Of a stretch of DNA of 64,000 bases, positions 43,923-54,059 are shown piece after piece; position 1 is the first letter of the stretch, and each line of letters opens with the position of its first letter. The stretch lies in the NCBI GenBank assembly GCA_003427395.1, contig BFEA01000946.1:80174-144173 (forward strand). Reading direction: 5' to 3'. The translations under genes were made by a program, and so were the position numbers. Origin of the DNA: Chara braunii. Taxonomy: Eukaryota > Streptophyta > Charophyceae > Charales > Characeae. The notes beneath the pieces were generated by a model, which did no database searches, was not told the origin of the DNA, and saw only the letters and a list, made by a program, of their open reading frames with translations.

Positions 43923-45430
43923 GGACGAACCCGCAGAAAGGGAGTCATCAACTGATNACGCGGAGAGCAGTGATGAGGACGACCCATAGATCTCGAAATT
44001 GGTACGACAACGTGTTTACTACCCGCCGCCCANAACGATANCGAGAANGATGCAACTCACCAGCCAAAAAATTCAAAGGACCAAGGCGATGATCTTGGGA
44101 GAGCCCCTCGTGCAGATTTTGAGGATGGTCGACTCTTTGGAACCCCCTCAAACTNTGTACGAAGGNATCACCCCTCTCCTCGCCAGGTATAGTGACAAAA
44201 ATCATTATTATGACATTATGGAACTACCCAGGTCTTTACTAACATCNGCTAAAGAAGTAAGACTATTGCGCTTGGGGGAGGAAGCAAGCGCTCTGGAACC
44301 CNCAGGCGTTTCGAAGCNGAAACAGACGAACTAGGGATAAAGATCGCAATGAAGGAAGTGNNGTGGCANGATGTCTGTGACGGGATTACCCCGGAAGGAC
44401 ACGTGGCAATCCGAGAAGAAGATGCTCAGATGATGGCCACGGTCTTCTCCTGGCGATCGGATCATTCGTTCATCTCGGCGCCTCCACCCGATTTGACAAA
44501 CCAGGCAAATACGAAACAGATCGACGTTCGGATTTGGGACCAACCTTTCGAACTGCACGTTCCACAGTATGTACCTAATGAAATCCACCGGGTGATTGCG
44601 GATATTCTAACAAAATATCAAGGAGCGATTAGCGTGTCAGACACTGACATCGAGTTGTCGTTAGTAATCCAACATGAAATTCAGACAGGAAGTCATTCCC
44701 CGATTCATTGCAAACCTTATCGTTATTCCTTGATTGAACGCAAAAAGGCTCTCGAACGAATTTGGGAGTTCGAAGCCAGCGGTTGGATTGAACCCGCTAC
44801 CGAACCTTGGTCTTTTCCCTAGTATTAGTACCAAAGAAAAATGGAGCGATTCGCATTTGCATTGATTATCGCAAGCTGAATGAAGTCACAATTAAAGATG
44901 TGTATCCCCTCCCCCGGATTGATGATCTGTTGGATGCGATTGGATGCGCTAATTATTTCAGCAAGTTTGATATTCGACATGGCTTCCATCATATTCTGGT
45001 AAGGAAAGAAGATTGGCCGAAAACGGCCTTTGTGTTGTTTGAGGGCACGTGGCAGTGGATTCGGTGTCCGATGGGGATTTGGAATGCGCCTGCCACGTTT
45101 CAGTGAGCGATGAACAGGACGTTCCAAAACTTCGTCAACAAGACACGGCTGAAGCAGGGAATGATCAACTTCTGCGTAATCGTGTACATGGACGACATCC
45201 TGGTTTATTCGGAGACCTATCACGGGCACGCGCAACACATCTAATGGACATTGAGTGCATTGAGAGACGCTGGGTTCAAGATTGCGCTCGAGAAAAGCGA
45301 ATTTTTCCTCTCGAAAATTTCGTTCTTGGGCTACGTCGTGACACGTGGAGGATTGAGGCCGGACTCGAGAAAAGTTGTGGCGGTGAAGGAAGCCCCAGTT
45401 CCCACGTCACTGACGCAGGTTTGAGCCTTC
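43923..45430 (+). pseudogene. Linker and reverse transcriptase of gypsy element 2
   Basis: Linker 43999-44334, then RT in several frames: PIHCKPYRYSLIERKKALER and WGFE-like WEFEASGWIEP (44349-44822), LVLVPKKNGAIRICIDYRKL and NEVTIKDVYPLPRIDDLLDA to APATFQ (44807-45106), [15 protein letters not shown] near 45178-45220 in the next piece of the same frame, TAA, and SEFFLSKISFLGYVV. Stops TGA (45104), TAA (45242) and TGA (45421) mostly fit C-to-T or single-base changes of sense codons found in element 1. Confidence 0.8.
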
Positions 45431-46120
45431 TTGGGGTTGGCGTCGTACTACCGACGCTTCATCAAGGGCTTTGCCGCGATTGCACGACCGCTAACGAATC
45501 AGTTACGGAAGGACCAACCTCTCACTTGGGACGCGGAGTGCCAGCAGGCCTTTGCAATCCTCAAAGACGCTCTGGCAACGGCCCCTATTCTGATTCGACC
45601 GGACCCCTCGAAGCAGTACATTCTCATCACGGACTGGCAACCGGAAACTCTTTCCGCTATTTTAGCGCAGAAGGGGAACGATGGTCGCGAACACGTCATC
45701 GAGTACGTGTCACGAACCGTGCCGGACGAACAAGGGAACAACTTAGTACCTCAAGGTGAATGCTATGTAGTGGTCTGGGGAATCCAGCACTTCCATCCGT
45801 ATCTCTACGGACATAAGTTTCGTCTCGTGACGGATCACGAGCCTCTGCTGGCGCTGAAGAAACTCACCAACTACACAGGCATGATTGGCCGTTGGGCGGT
45901 GCGATTACAAGAATACGACTTCGATATCGTCCATCGAAAGACAGAGCGACACGGCAACGCGGACGGGCTGACACGTCTGCATCGACCCGCCAAGGTGCCA
46001 AAGGGCGAGGAAATTACACTNTGGAAGGAGCCAGACCTGACTAACGAGCCAAATTACGGACANGNGGCAGTTNTCCCACGTAGCAAGAAGCGAATCGGTA
46101 GCGATGTGTNACGGAGGTAA
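45431..46120 (+). pseudogene. RNase H of gypsy element 2
   Basis: Open frame beginning in the RT connection (GLASYYRRFIKGFAAIARPL), then RNase H: PSKQYILITDWQPETLSAIL, where the first catalytic Asp is in ITDWQ; EYVSRTVPDEQGNN; GECYVVVWGIQHFHPYLYGH; DHEPLLALK; IGRWAVRLQEYDFDIVHRKT; RHGNADGLTRLHRP. It ends at TAA 46118-46120, 17 bp after the PHD-integrase ATG. Several ambiguous bases lie near the end. Confidence 0.85.
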
Positions 46121-47261
46121 CCCCACTACCCCTCTCTCCCCCCCTTCCTCTTCGTCTCTCCTCTCCCTGCCTGACAAATTTTGCTATTTTTGCGAAGCTA
46201 TCTCCCGCGTTTATTCGGTCTCCATGCGTCCTAACTGGGAAGGNNATGCGGAATGGATAGATTGTCGACAATGTGTCGCACNAGCCCATGGCTCGTGCAT
46301 CCAATACAAAGNCGNTAGTAAACCGTGGCGGTGCCCCCTGTGCCGGACCAACAAAATCCCGACCGAGGCTNGCTTTTTGGATGGCACGTCAGAAGGATTG
46401 GAAAAGATCCGGAAGTTTAGAAGGGCCGAAGTATGGACAAATATTGCCTTGATTGCCACCCTAGTAGGTAACCCCCTTCAGGATTTCACTGAGGAAGATC
46501 GGAGGAGGGCCAACGAAAGGGCTCGGGATTATCGATGGATAGAGGGTAGATTAGAAAAACNNAAAACGGANGGCAGTGGGATTTGGATGGTAGTACCGCA
46601 TCCGTTCATGAGGTATGACTGGGTTGAAGCCGCCCACGAGGAAACTGCGACCCATTTTGCCGTACGAATCACGGAGTCCGTTATCGGCAAAAATGAGTGG
46701 TATTGGTCCAATATCCGCGACGATGTAAAGTACATTGTCGCCAACTGTCAAGTCTGCGCCGCTGATAAGGCGCCGATTCAGCCGCCAAGATCGATAGTGC
46801 CCACGGTTGTTGAACGGCCATTTCAAAAAGTGAGCATGGACACTACCGACGTAGTGGTGCCCCCTAGCCCTAATAGTTGCGAATATTCAATCCTATTGGT
46901 ATTTGTCGACCATTTCTCGAAATGGATCGAAGCGTATCCTTGTCNCACGCGGCAAGCCANGAAAATCGCGCGATATGTCAACCNTTTCCTCGGGATGCAT
47001 CAGGATACGAAAGAGATCCTGACCGATAACGGAGCGGAATTCANGGGAGAAGTNTTAAAGAACCTGGTCATACATGACGTCGCCATACGGAACACTGCAC
47101 CCCATATGTCCCAATCCAATGGGCGTGTCGAAAACGCTAACCGAATGATAAAGACACCGTTGCGACGAAACATCACGGCACGGGATCCGAGATCCTGGCC
47201 CGATATCGTCGATCACATCCCGGCGGTCCATCGCGGAACGCCCCACGAGCGACGGGGCTGA
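46104..47261 (+). CDS. PHD finger-integrase protein of gypsy element 2
   Basis: A separate ORF of 385 codons that starts with its own ATG and overlaps the RNase H ORF by 17 bp in another frame. Residues 27-80 are a PHD finger: C27/C30, C54/C57, H62/C65, C77/C80, with spacing identical to element 1 and the PHD-type PWRCPLC. An H2C2 integrase zinc domain follows (AAHEETATHFAV ... YIVANCQVCAADK). The catalytic core has SMDTTDVVV (D), ILTDNGAEF (D) and GRVENANRM (E). A frameshift near 47250 cuts off LSPFQLRTNS, the usual TPYQL-type block, which is readable in the next frame. PHD fingers commonly read histone H3 tails, so a targeting role in integration is a reasonable inference. Ambiguous bases are scattered through it. 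Confidence 0.82.
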   Translation: MCXGGNPTTPLSPPSSSSLLSLPDKFCYFCEAISRVYSVSMRPNWEXXAEWIDCRQCVAXAHGSCIQYKXXSKPWRCPLCRTNKIPTEAXFLDGTSEGLEKIRKFRRAEVWTNIALIATLVGNPLQDFTEEDRRRANERARDYRWIEGRLEKXKTXGSGIWMVVPHPFMRYDWVEAAHEETATHFAVRITESVIGKNEWYWSNIRDDVKYIVANCQVCAADKAPIQPPRSIVPTVVERPFQKVSMDTTDVVVPPSPNSCEYSILLVFVDHFSKWIEAYPCXTRQAXKIARYVNXFLGMHQDTKEILTDNGAEFXGEXLKNLVIHDVAIRNTAPHMSQSNGRVENANRMIKTPLRRNITARDPRSWPDIVDHIPAVHRGTPHERRG

Positions 47262-47583
47262 GCCCCTTCCAATTAAGGACCAATAGTGTCGCTTGCGTCT
47301 CGATACCAAGCCTCCCGGATGAGTCTATGTTGAACCGACGGCCCACCAGGCTACGGCTCGGGACAAGGCCAAACGACACCAAGAGCTAATGGAACGGTCA
47401 CTGCCCAGGCTGACCCGAAAACGGCAGAAAAAGACCGAACTAGCCCAAGGCCGGCAGGTCCGAAGTTACGAGGCCCGAAATGGGAATGCAGGTCCACGGC
47501 CCCAGTACAAATTGGGGGACGTGGTGCAGGTCCGAAGTTACGAGACACGAGAAAGATCCCGCCATTGGATCGTCAAGAGCCCA
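47262..47583 (+). pseudogene. Integrase C-terminal tail of gypsy element 2
   Basis: Out of frame with the main integrase ORF: SPFQLRTNSV near 47255-47285, then a basic segment and 47389-47583 ending YKLGDVVQVRSYETRERSRH. The phrase GCAGGTCCGAAGTTACGAG occurs twice (47454 and 47527), a short internal duplication. The GDVVQV strand resembles the small barrel at gypsy integrase C-termini. Confidence 0.6.
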
Positions 47584-47610
47584 ATCTGAGGAACTAGTAG
47601 AAGAGCAGAG

Positions 47611-47643
47611 AACATGTTATTCGTTAAAATAGGACATTATACT
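47611..47643 (+). repeat. 33-bp left-end sequence of locus 2
   Basis: AACATGTTATTCGTTAAAAT then AGGACATTATACT, 31 of 33 positions equal to 22940-22972. It directly follows the truncated end of gypsy element 2, as expected if an element inserted or broke here. Confidence 0.6.
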
Positions 47644-47799
47644 TCAAATTGGTACTCGCACGCTTTTAATTTCATGTTAAAATCGCTATATTTTGGACCT
47701 GAATGGAACTTAGGAATCCGAAGAATGCAATTGAGAGGCCATAAATTAAATCTAAACTGGATATTCAAGGCAATCACTTACTGATCATGATGGATTAAG

Positions 47800-48515
47800 T
47801 GTGGATTCCATTGCACTTCCATCAATTTTGTAACTTAAAAGTCGTTACGGTTACAACATGAATTGTTGAACTCTCGATTTCTTTACACCTTGCTCAATTT
47901 TGAGTCAGCATTGAGTCGAACCTCTTTTAGATGACATTGTGACTTCCCTCAATTTATTGAAACTCAATCGAAGTGGGACGTTTACGACAAACACACAGAT
48001 GGTTTAAGTACTAATAGTCTAGTATGGATTCAGTCGCGCTTCGATAATTTTTGTTTTAACTCTATTAAATGTATACTATTCACGACAAAGTTTAACGAAT
48101 CACACGATAAACGAAGGACACGACAAACGAGATAACGGTTTAAGTACAGTGATTATGGGTTCCATCGCACTTCGATAATTTTATGTACTACATACTTATT
48201 AAAAGACGTGACACTCAGTCTGTTCGGTTTGATTTAAGGATGGATTCCAACACTGTGATACTTCGATAATTTTGTTGTCTATCACACTTCGACAATTTAT
48301 GTGACTTTAAAGACGAAACTAACATGTCATTGTCATACATTGAAATGTACTTGAATCAGACGTACTACACATGACATTGTGTGAAGGCGAAACTAGATGG
48401 TTCATATATGGATTCCGGCGCACTTTAACAAAAGATCATAAACCGATATGACATTGTCATATGAAACTGAAATTCACGTGCGTACCATGAATTCTGTCTC
48501 ACTTCAAGAAATGTC
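47800..48515 (+). repeat. Left motif array of locus 2
   Basis: About seven degenerate copies of GGATTCCATCGCACTTCGAT followed by AATTTT, at about 47802, 48025, 48157, 48242, 48281, 48410 and 48488, in AT-rich DNA. Some are preceded by GGTTTAAGTA. The phrase is similar to the locus 1 left array (GGGATCC..CACTTGTTAAACTTC). Non-coding. Confidence 0.55.
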
Positions 48516-48727
48516 ATACCCATGAAAAATTAAAAGTCGAAAATTGTACTGGTAACTAAAGTTCAACATTGTACCGACACGTGCAAGAAATCGCAAATGC
48601 AAGATTGAAATACGTCTACATTAAACGCTACAAACCAACTGTACATTGAACTACGTCTAAATGAAACGCTGCGAGCCGCAACAATGTAAACTTTCAAAAA
48701 CGCTATCATTTACAAAATTTGAAGTTC

Positions 48728-49639
48728 CTACCGATGTCCCCGCGTCCCTTTATAACCAAACCCGTATGAGGCATTCATAAACGACCCCAAAAAAAGGGTT
48801 TGTGGCTGTCCCTTCGTCGCCACCCTCGAGAACACTGAAATGTACTTCATCCTTACAAACCTAAAGGCACCTGCCCAGGACTTACCGATGGCGTCACGAA
48901 CACAACATGTCACTTGCTCTACCTCATGCCACTTATGAACCTCATTAATTCGACTGGTAATCTCCAAATCGGATTGTCCGTTCTCGCACAGAAGGCGCAA
49001 ACTCCCCATGTTGCAACCATAGATTTTAAGGTTGTTGCAAGAAACTAGCACTACAGCGTCTACCAAAGTCCGCTTTCGGTTTGAACATGCCACACACAAC
49101 ACTCTGCAGAAGTCGGAACCGGCCACAGACAACCGTATGCAACAATATGACACATCTTTTGGCTGTAACCCAGCACCATGCAGCGGATATACTTTCAAAA
49201 ACGGATTGTAGGATGCACAGTCCAACAACTCTTGTTTCAAGTCCGCACACCACACCCGAGGTGACCTCGTTACGTTGTCCAGGCGAAGGTAAAACTGGTT
49301 ATTCTCTTCCTGCCTTAGCGCGGCGCGCAGGGACGGAAGTTGTCTGACCCCAATGGCATAATGAGGTACTTTGATCAGACTTCCCCACTTCATTGCGGAA
49401 GCAAATTTGTAGTCCTTATGCCATGGGCATTTCCTTGCCGAGATGGCTCTATCCCATTCTGCCTTGGACCACGCATCGATAGGCTTGTCAAAGAAGGGGA
49501 CAACGGTCATCCACGGGTCGCTTTCGGTATCGCCTCCCGAACCTCGGAATCCGCATGCACAAGGGTGAATGGGACATGCATAATCATGCCGATGGTCCAT
49601 GACTCCTGTCGCACTCCCTACACAACACATGAAATGCAA
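48728..49639 (-). CDS. Gene B2, conserved unknown protein (303 aa)
   Basis: Uninterrupted ORF homologous to gene B1 from DPWMTVVP onward: KCPWHKDYKFASAMKWGSLI, SPRVWCADLKQELLDCASYN, VSYCCIRLSVAGSDFCRVLC, RTLVDAVVLVS and FRFVRMKYISVFSRVATKG align with B1 without large gaps. No known domain. Cys-rich N-terminus (MHFMCCV, HPCACGFRG) is not shared with B1, so it may be part of an upstream exon or an alternative start. It lies just downstream of transposase-like gene D on the same strand, which argues that gene B travels with the element and is not a host gene. Both copies remain open while neighbours have stops. Confidence 0.65.
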   Translation of the reverse strand: MHFMCCVGSATGVMDHRHDYACPIHPCACGFRGSGGDTESDPWMTVVPFFDKPIDAWSKAEWDRAISARKCPWHKDYKFASAMKWGSLIKVPHYAIGVRQLPSLRAALRQEENNQFYLRLDNVTRSPRVWCADLKQELLDCASYNPFLKVYPLHGAGLQPKDVSYCCIRLSVAGSDFCRVLCVACSNRKRTLVDAVVLVSCNNLKIYGCNMGSLRLLCENGQSDLEITSRINEVHKWHEVEQVTCCVRDAIGKSWAGAFRFVRMKYISVFSRVATKGQPQTLFLGSFMNASYGFGYKGTRGHR

Positions 49640-49853
49640 ACATAAATAAAAATGAAATGTGAAAATAGTAATAAAATCGCCTTCATGATGAACTTAACTT
49701 CGAAAATTGCCGAACCATCACCAACCATCATAAAAAATTCAACCGTGGACCGTGGATAAAATTCGCCACGCAGAATCATCGCAAAAATAATATACTCCCG
49801 TCTAAATACTCGTTCGTCCAAACAGTTATTTTCAAAAATCTCACTCCCTCACT

Positions 49854-52834
49854 TTATTCGGCGGACGTGCACTCGTCGTCCTTGTCCCCTTCATCTGCAC
49901 TCCCTTCAACAGAAGGACTCAGATCTAGAAGTGCAGCTTCAGCGTTCAGCCGAACACTGGAAGGAATGACAAGTCCAGTCGTGAATGATCTTGTACCTCG
50001 GACCGGTTTCTCCCAATCGAAAGCGATCGAGTCAGCATCCTGCCATTGTGTCTGCTCAGTCATTTTCCATCGTTTTTCCCATGCGTTCTTATACAGTTGT
50101 TCGAGCGACTTAGCTCTCCCAGTCGGCATCAATATTCCACTAACACTTGATTATAGTTTTGCGAATTATAGTCAACAACCACCCGACAAAGAGCTTTGCC
50201 CACCCAGATTGGCACACCGCTGGACAGATCATCCTCGGAGGGGCGAAGGATACGAAAAGTGCCCACGTCAACATGCACGAGGGGGTCGAAACTAGTCTTC
50301 GGGCGATTTTTTCTTCGTCTAACAAACAGGGGTTCCCTGTCGTCGATGTTGACACTGCGAGGAGGAGGTTGTTGATCGCTTTCGAGCAGCCGTGGTCGTG
50401 GCCAAAAACTTTCTTGAGGTTGTGAGGACAGCCCGTTGGCGATGATCTCATCGCCATGTTTGATAACCTCCTTCCAGTAACACAAAGCTCTTTCTCTCCT
50501 ACTCACCTCATGGTCATTGTAAGTGCACCACGTCGAGCGCCTACTCTCCAACAACTCGCAGAAATCGAACAACACCATTTTTGCCATTCAAATAGTCATT
50601 TCGAGGAAGGGGTTGCACATGAGGCGGGTCAAACGGCCACGAAGGACTTGCATATTTGATTGAACCAATAAATCGGACCTTCCTCGGACAACCATTCGTC
50701 GTCATCACAAAACTCCTTGTACAGCATGCCCGGATTATCTCCAACCATCAAAAATTTATCCAAGTGCGGTTTCGAAATACCGGTAATGTCTGACGCAACG
50801 CACGGGTCTACTATACGTATCCAATCTTCCATCGTATCAAGGAAAATACATTTGGGAGGTTTTTTGTGTGATTGCTCTATGAGCTCGAAGAACTCGAACA
50901 TAGTATAAGCGTCTATGTCTTTCAATTTCTTCGAGAAAACACTGAAAGTAGCGTCAACGTCTGTATGGGTGTGTCCCACCAGCATGAAACCTATTTCTAC
51001 CTCTTCGAAAACTTTGAACTTAACCAACAGCGCAGCCATCGCACATATGTACTTGTTCTTGTTTTCCCGCCAATAGTTATCCGCTTGAATGCGCAAACAT
51101 CGTGGCAGTGGCGTCTCGCTCCCTTGAATCTCGACAAGGGTTCTCATAACACAAGTAGCGACCGTGTTCGAATCGTGTTTGAAATACCGACACCACGTGT
51201 ATACATATATGCTAGGGTCTCTACCGTGTGCAATGACGCCTGTCAGATTTGTCTTCATCATCATCTCGTGCCTAAGTGCTTTCGAGTAGTTAGCCTGACC
51301 GATATGGGGGATAGTTGTTTTCTTCTGATCCATGCCGTCAATGATGAGACACAAACGCTCCTTCGGACAGACCATCGAATCATTTTTCGCTCGACTATAG
51401 TCCAATCTGTGTTCAACTTGCCTCCTTTGGTGAGCTTTCATATCGTCTCGAGCTTGTTCTCGATCTCGAGAAAAAGAAATACTGTATACGTTCCTTAAGC
51501 TCATGACAGACGGCGCACTTCGTAAACGTGTTAGAGTGCGTGAGGAAAATGTGGAAAAAGTATTTCCGCCACAATTTCTAGAAGTTGGACTCAGACACGA
51601 CAGCGAGGCCAGCGGCCAGAAAGTCTGATTTGATGGACTTATAAATTGATCGCTTCATGAAAGCAGCGGTGTGTCGAAGCTTCGGTCTGGAAACCCCACC
51701 TTCATTAGCCACCTCATTCGGCATGCTATCCGCATGACACTCGATGAACGTTCTCATGTTGGCAAGCATGGCGACCGTTTTACTGGTTGGCCGACATTTC
51801 TCCGTCAGGCCATGCTCAGAACGCACGTAACCATTGTCGAAACGCTTTTTGTAGCTGTAAAATGTATTTCGCGAGACACCGAGTACATTGCAATACGCCT
51901 TGACGCACATCGAACGTTCCAACTCCACAGGGCGGACACGTTTGTGTCCATCCTCATTCACAGTGAAATCCTTAATACTTTTCATCCACCACTCAGCTCG
52001 CTCCACCGGACTCTTACTGTACAGTCCTTGTCTAACCTTTCGCACTTGCTCAGGCGACACGTCATAACAACATCGAGCCTTGCAACATGCCATGCCGCGC
52101 ACCATGAGCATTCTTTTTTCGGACAGCATGTTTGTCGCTCTTTTGTACTGTTCTCTCCTCCTAGCGTTCCTATTAGCCATGCTATACGTTCGTCTTTCGC
52201 ATGGCAGAGCTGCGGGCAAAATCTGTAGTATCGCCATTCTCTCTACATCACCCCTGTCAGACGCTTCCGACACAGACCGATTCTGAATTGGAATCGCATT
52301 ATCACTTCGCACTTGCGTTGGACTCGCCCGTGCTGTGGAACGTTCCTCCGAAGAATAGACGGTGGCAACCAACTTCGTACTACCGAAGGTAGCGCGAAGC
52401 AAAGGTCCAGTGGAAGAGGACTGTTGTCCAAATGAGTAACCAGTGGCCACCAACTTCTCACTCTCGTCATCAGATGTTGTGTAAGAAGCTCCCATCTGCA
52501 CGCAACTGGTGTGCGTCGAAGTGGTGGGGTTCACCTCGCCAGGAAAGTGGAACTCGATCCAGGAGGCAGACGGTTCTTCACCCGCGGACGTTGTCGCCAA
52601 ATCCGTAGGCAGTTGGACGCAACCTCCTAAGCTCTCACGAAAAGCTAGACTTCTTTTTCTGGGGAATGGTGCAGTGGACTGTTGGAACGGCGAACTGTCC
52701 GAAGAGCTCGTCGGGGCCAATTCCAAGTGTTGTAGCTGGCAACGCAAGTCGACCGCTTCTTCAGTTTCCATATCCCGTTTCATGCGGCCGTTCGCCGAGC
52801 CGTCTTTGGCGCCGTCAGGTAACCGTCGGTGCAA
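49854..52834 (-). pseudogene. Gene D, DUF7869-like DDE transposase (broken)
   Basis: N-terminal ORF 52834-51578 (418 aa): Ser/Thr-rich leader; CCKARCC; EQVRKVRQGLYSKSPVERAE; a helix-turn-helix-like CVKAYCNVLGVSRNTFYSYK. TAG at 51578-51580 interrupts it, and the same frame goes on KLWRKYFFHIFLTHSNTFTK, CAVCHELKE. A frameshift at about 51471-51480 leads to 51504-50629: REQARDDMKAHQRR, LCLIIDGMDQKKTTIPHI, RIQADNYWRENKNKYICAMA and GFMLVGHTHTDVDATFSVFS. The Asp in IDGMDQ, Asp in QADN and GHTHTDVD fit the RNase-H-fold core of the DUF7869 type, known from eukaryotic mobile elements. At least two more frameshifts (about 50590-50640 and 50130) precede an acidic C-terminus. Dead copy. Confidence 0.65.
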
Positions 52835-52973
52835 CCGTTGTGATTTCCGTCAGCGAAATCGATTAAACTATCCAGTGCGGATTGAACGGTTCATTCGAAT
52901 TCGTCTCCACACCCTGCAATACAACAGAGCAAACTGTAAGCACGATTACTACAGAATTAAGGGCCAACCCCCC

Positions 52974-53128
52974 NNNNNNNNNNNNNNNNNNNNNNNNNNN
53001 NNNNNNNNNNNNNNNNNNNNNNNNNNNNNNNNNNNNNNNNNNNNNNNNNNNNNNNNNNNNNNNNNNNNNNNNNNNNNNNNNNNNNNNNNNNNNNNNNNNN
53101 NNNNNNNNNNNNNNNNNNNNNNNNNNNN
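52974..53128. other. Assembly gap (N) flanked by C runs
   Basis: A 155-base gap between CCCCCC and a C10 run. Frames across it are not meaningful. Confidence 0.98.
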
Positions 53129-54059
53129 CCCCCCCCCCCACAGAGCCGATTCCCAGCGCAGCAGCCGAAGCAAAGAAGTCCGCCGGGATCCGAACTCGGC
53201 AGAAATCGAATCGATGGCGAACCGGTCATTAACGGGTTGCCGCGCACTGACCGCCGGCCAATCGACGTAACAAAAGCAATTGTATGAGAGGAAGAAGACA
53301 AAAAAAAACACGGTTGAATGACCCTCAACCGACCCCCACAACCCCCGAGTAACTGCACGTCGATTCGAAGTATGTGTGTCTGTACTGAAAGCCTTTGCAG
53401 TCCGCGCGGCTTCGGCACCGAAGCGCCTCCGCATGCGAACAACAATAATGACTGCCACCGGCAGTTTCCCCTATATACCCCAACCACGGCAACACACACG
53501 GCGAGCTTGATTGCGCACCCATGGGTCCCCGACAATAACAACACACGCAATGGACCAGGCCGTGCAAAAGGACGGTTAGCATCACCCGGAACTAGAAAGT
53601 TTGCCGCACTCCAAACCTCGTGTCCACGCTCTGCCGCTGTCAGTAGGAAGGCTAGCCGTGGGTGCAGCACCTCACAAATCGTCGCAGCGCGGGCCCCAAG
53701 AGACCCCAGCGAACACCAATTAGCCCTATCGACCAAACTACCTGATTTCGAAAGGCAAAGGTAGAACAGCCCGCAACTCCAACACCAAGGCGGCGTGGAG
53801 AAGAAAATTACAACCATGGATGGAAGACCCTCCCGGAACCCCAACAAATCTCGGTCTGCGAAAACAAGAAGGTGATCTCCGACTTGTGCGATGACAATGT
53901 TGACACCTGACCGCGCGAACCGCAAAGCACGCCGAGGCAGAAGCATGTCGGCGACTGAACCTCACCTGTCGCGACGATTCCTTTCATCGGAGGGCAACGA
54001 AGATCAACGGCAGACCGCATTTCGACCCGGCCACAAAAACCGTCGTCAACCCCAATAAA
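53129..54059. other. Non-coding right flank of gene D with one dyad motif
   Basis: Contains a forward dyad motif at 53175-53198. The rest has open frames without recognisable domains. This is upstream of gene D in minus-strand sense and may hold its promoter. Confidence 0.4.

Larger units (their letters stand above)
41165..47583 (+). mobile_element. Ty3/gypsy element 2 with PHD-integrase ORF
   Basis: LTR (41165-41716), Met-tRNA PBS (41717-41729), gag (41871-43114), protease (43370-43922), RT (44349-45430), RNase H (45431-46120), a separate PHD-integrase ORF (46104-47261), and a basic C-terminal tail to 47583. Same family as element 1 on the opposite strand. It is inserted into the C-terminal end of the element 3 integrase. 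The right side is cut by the 33-bp start of locus 2 at 47611, and there is no 3' LTR. Many stops (TGA, TAG, TAA) show it is old. Confidence 0.88.
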
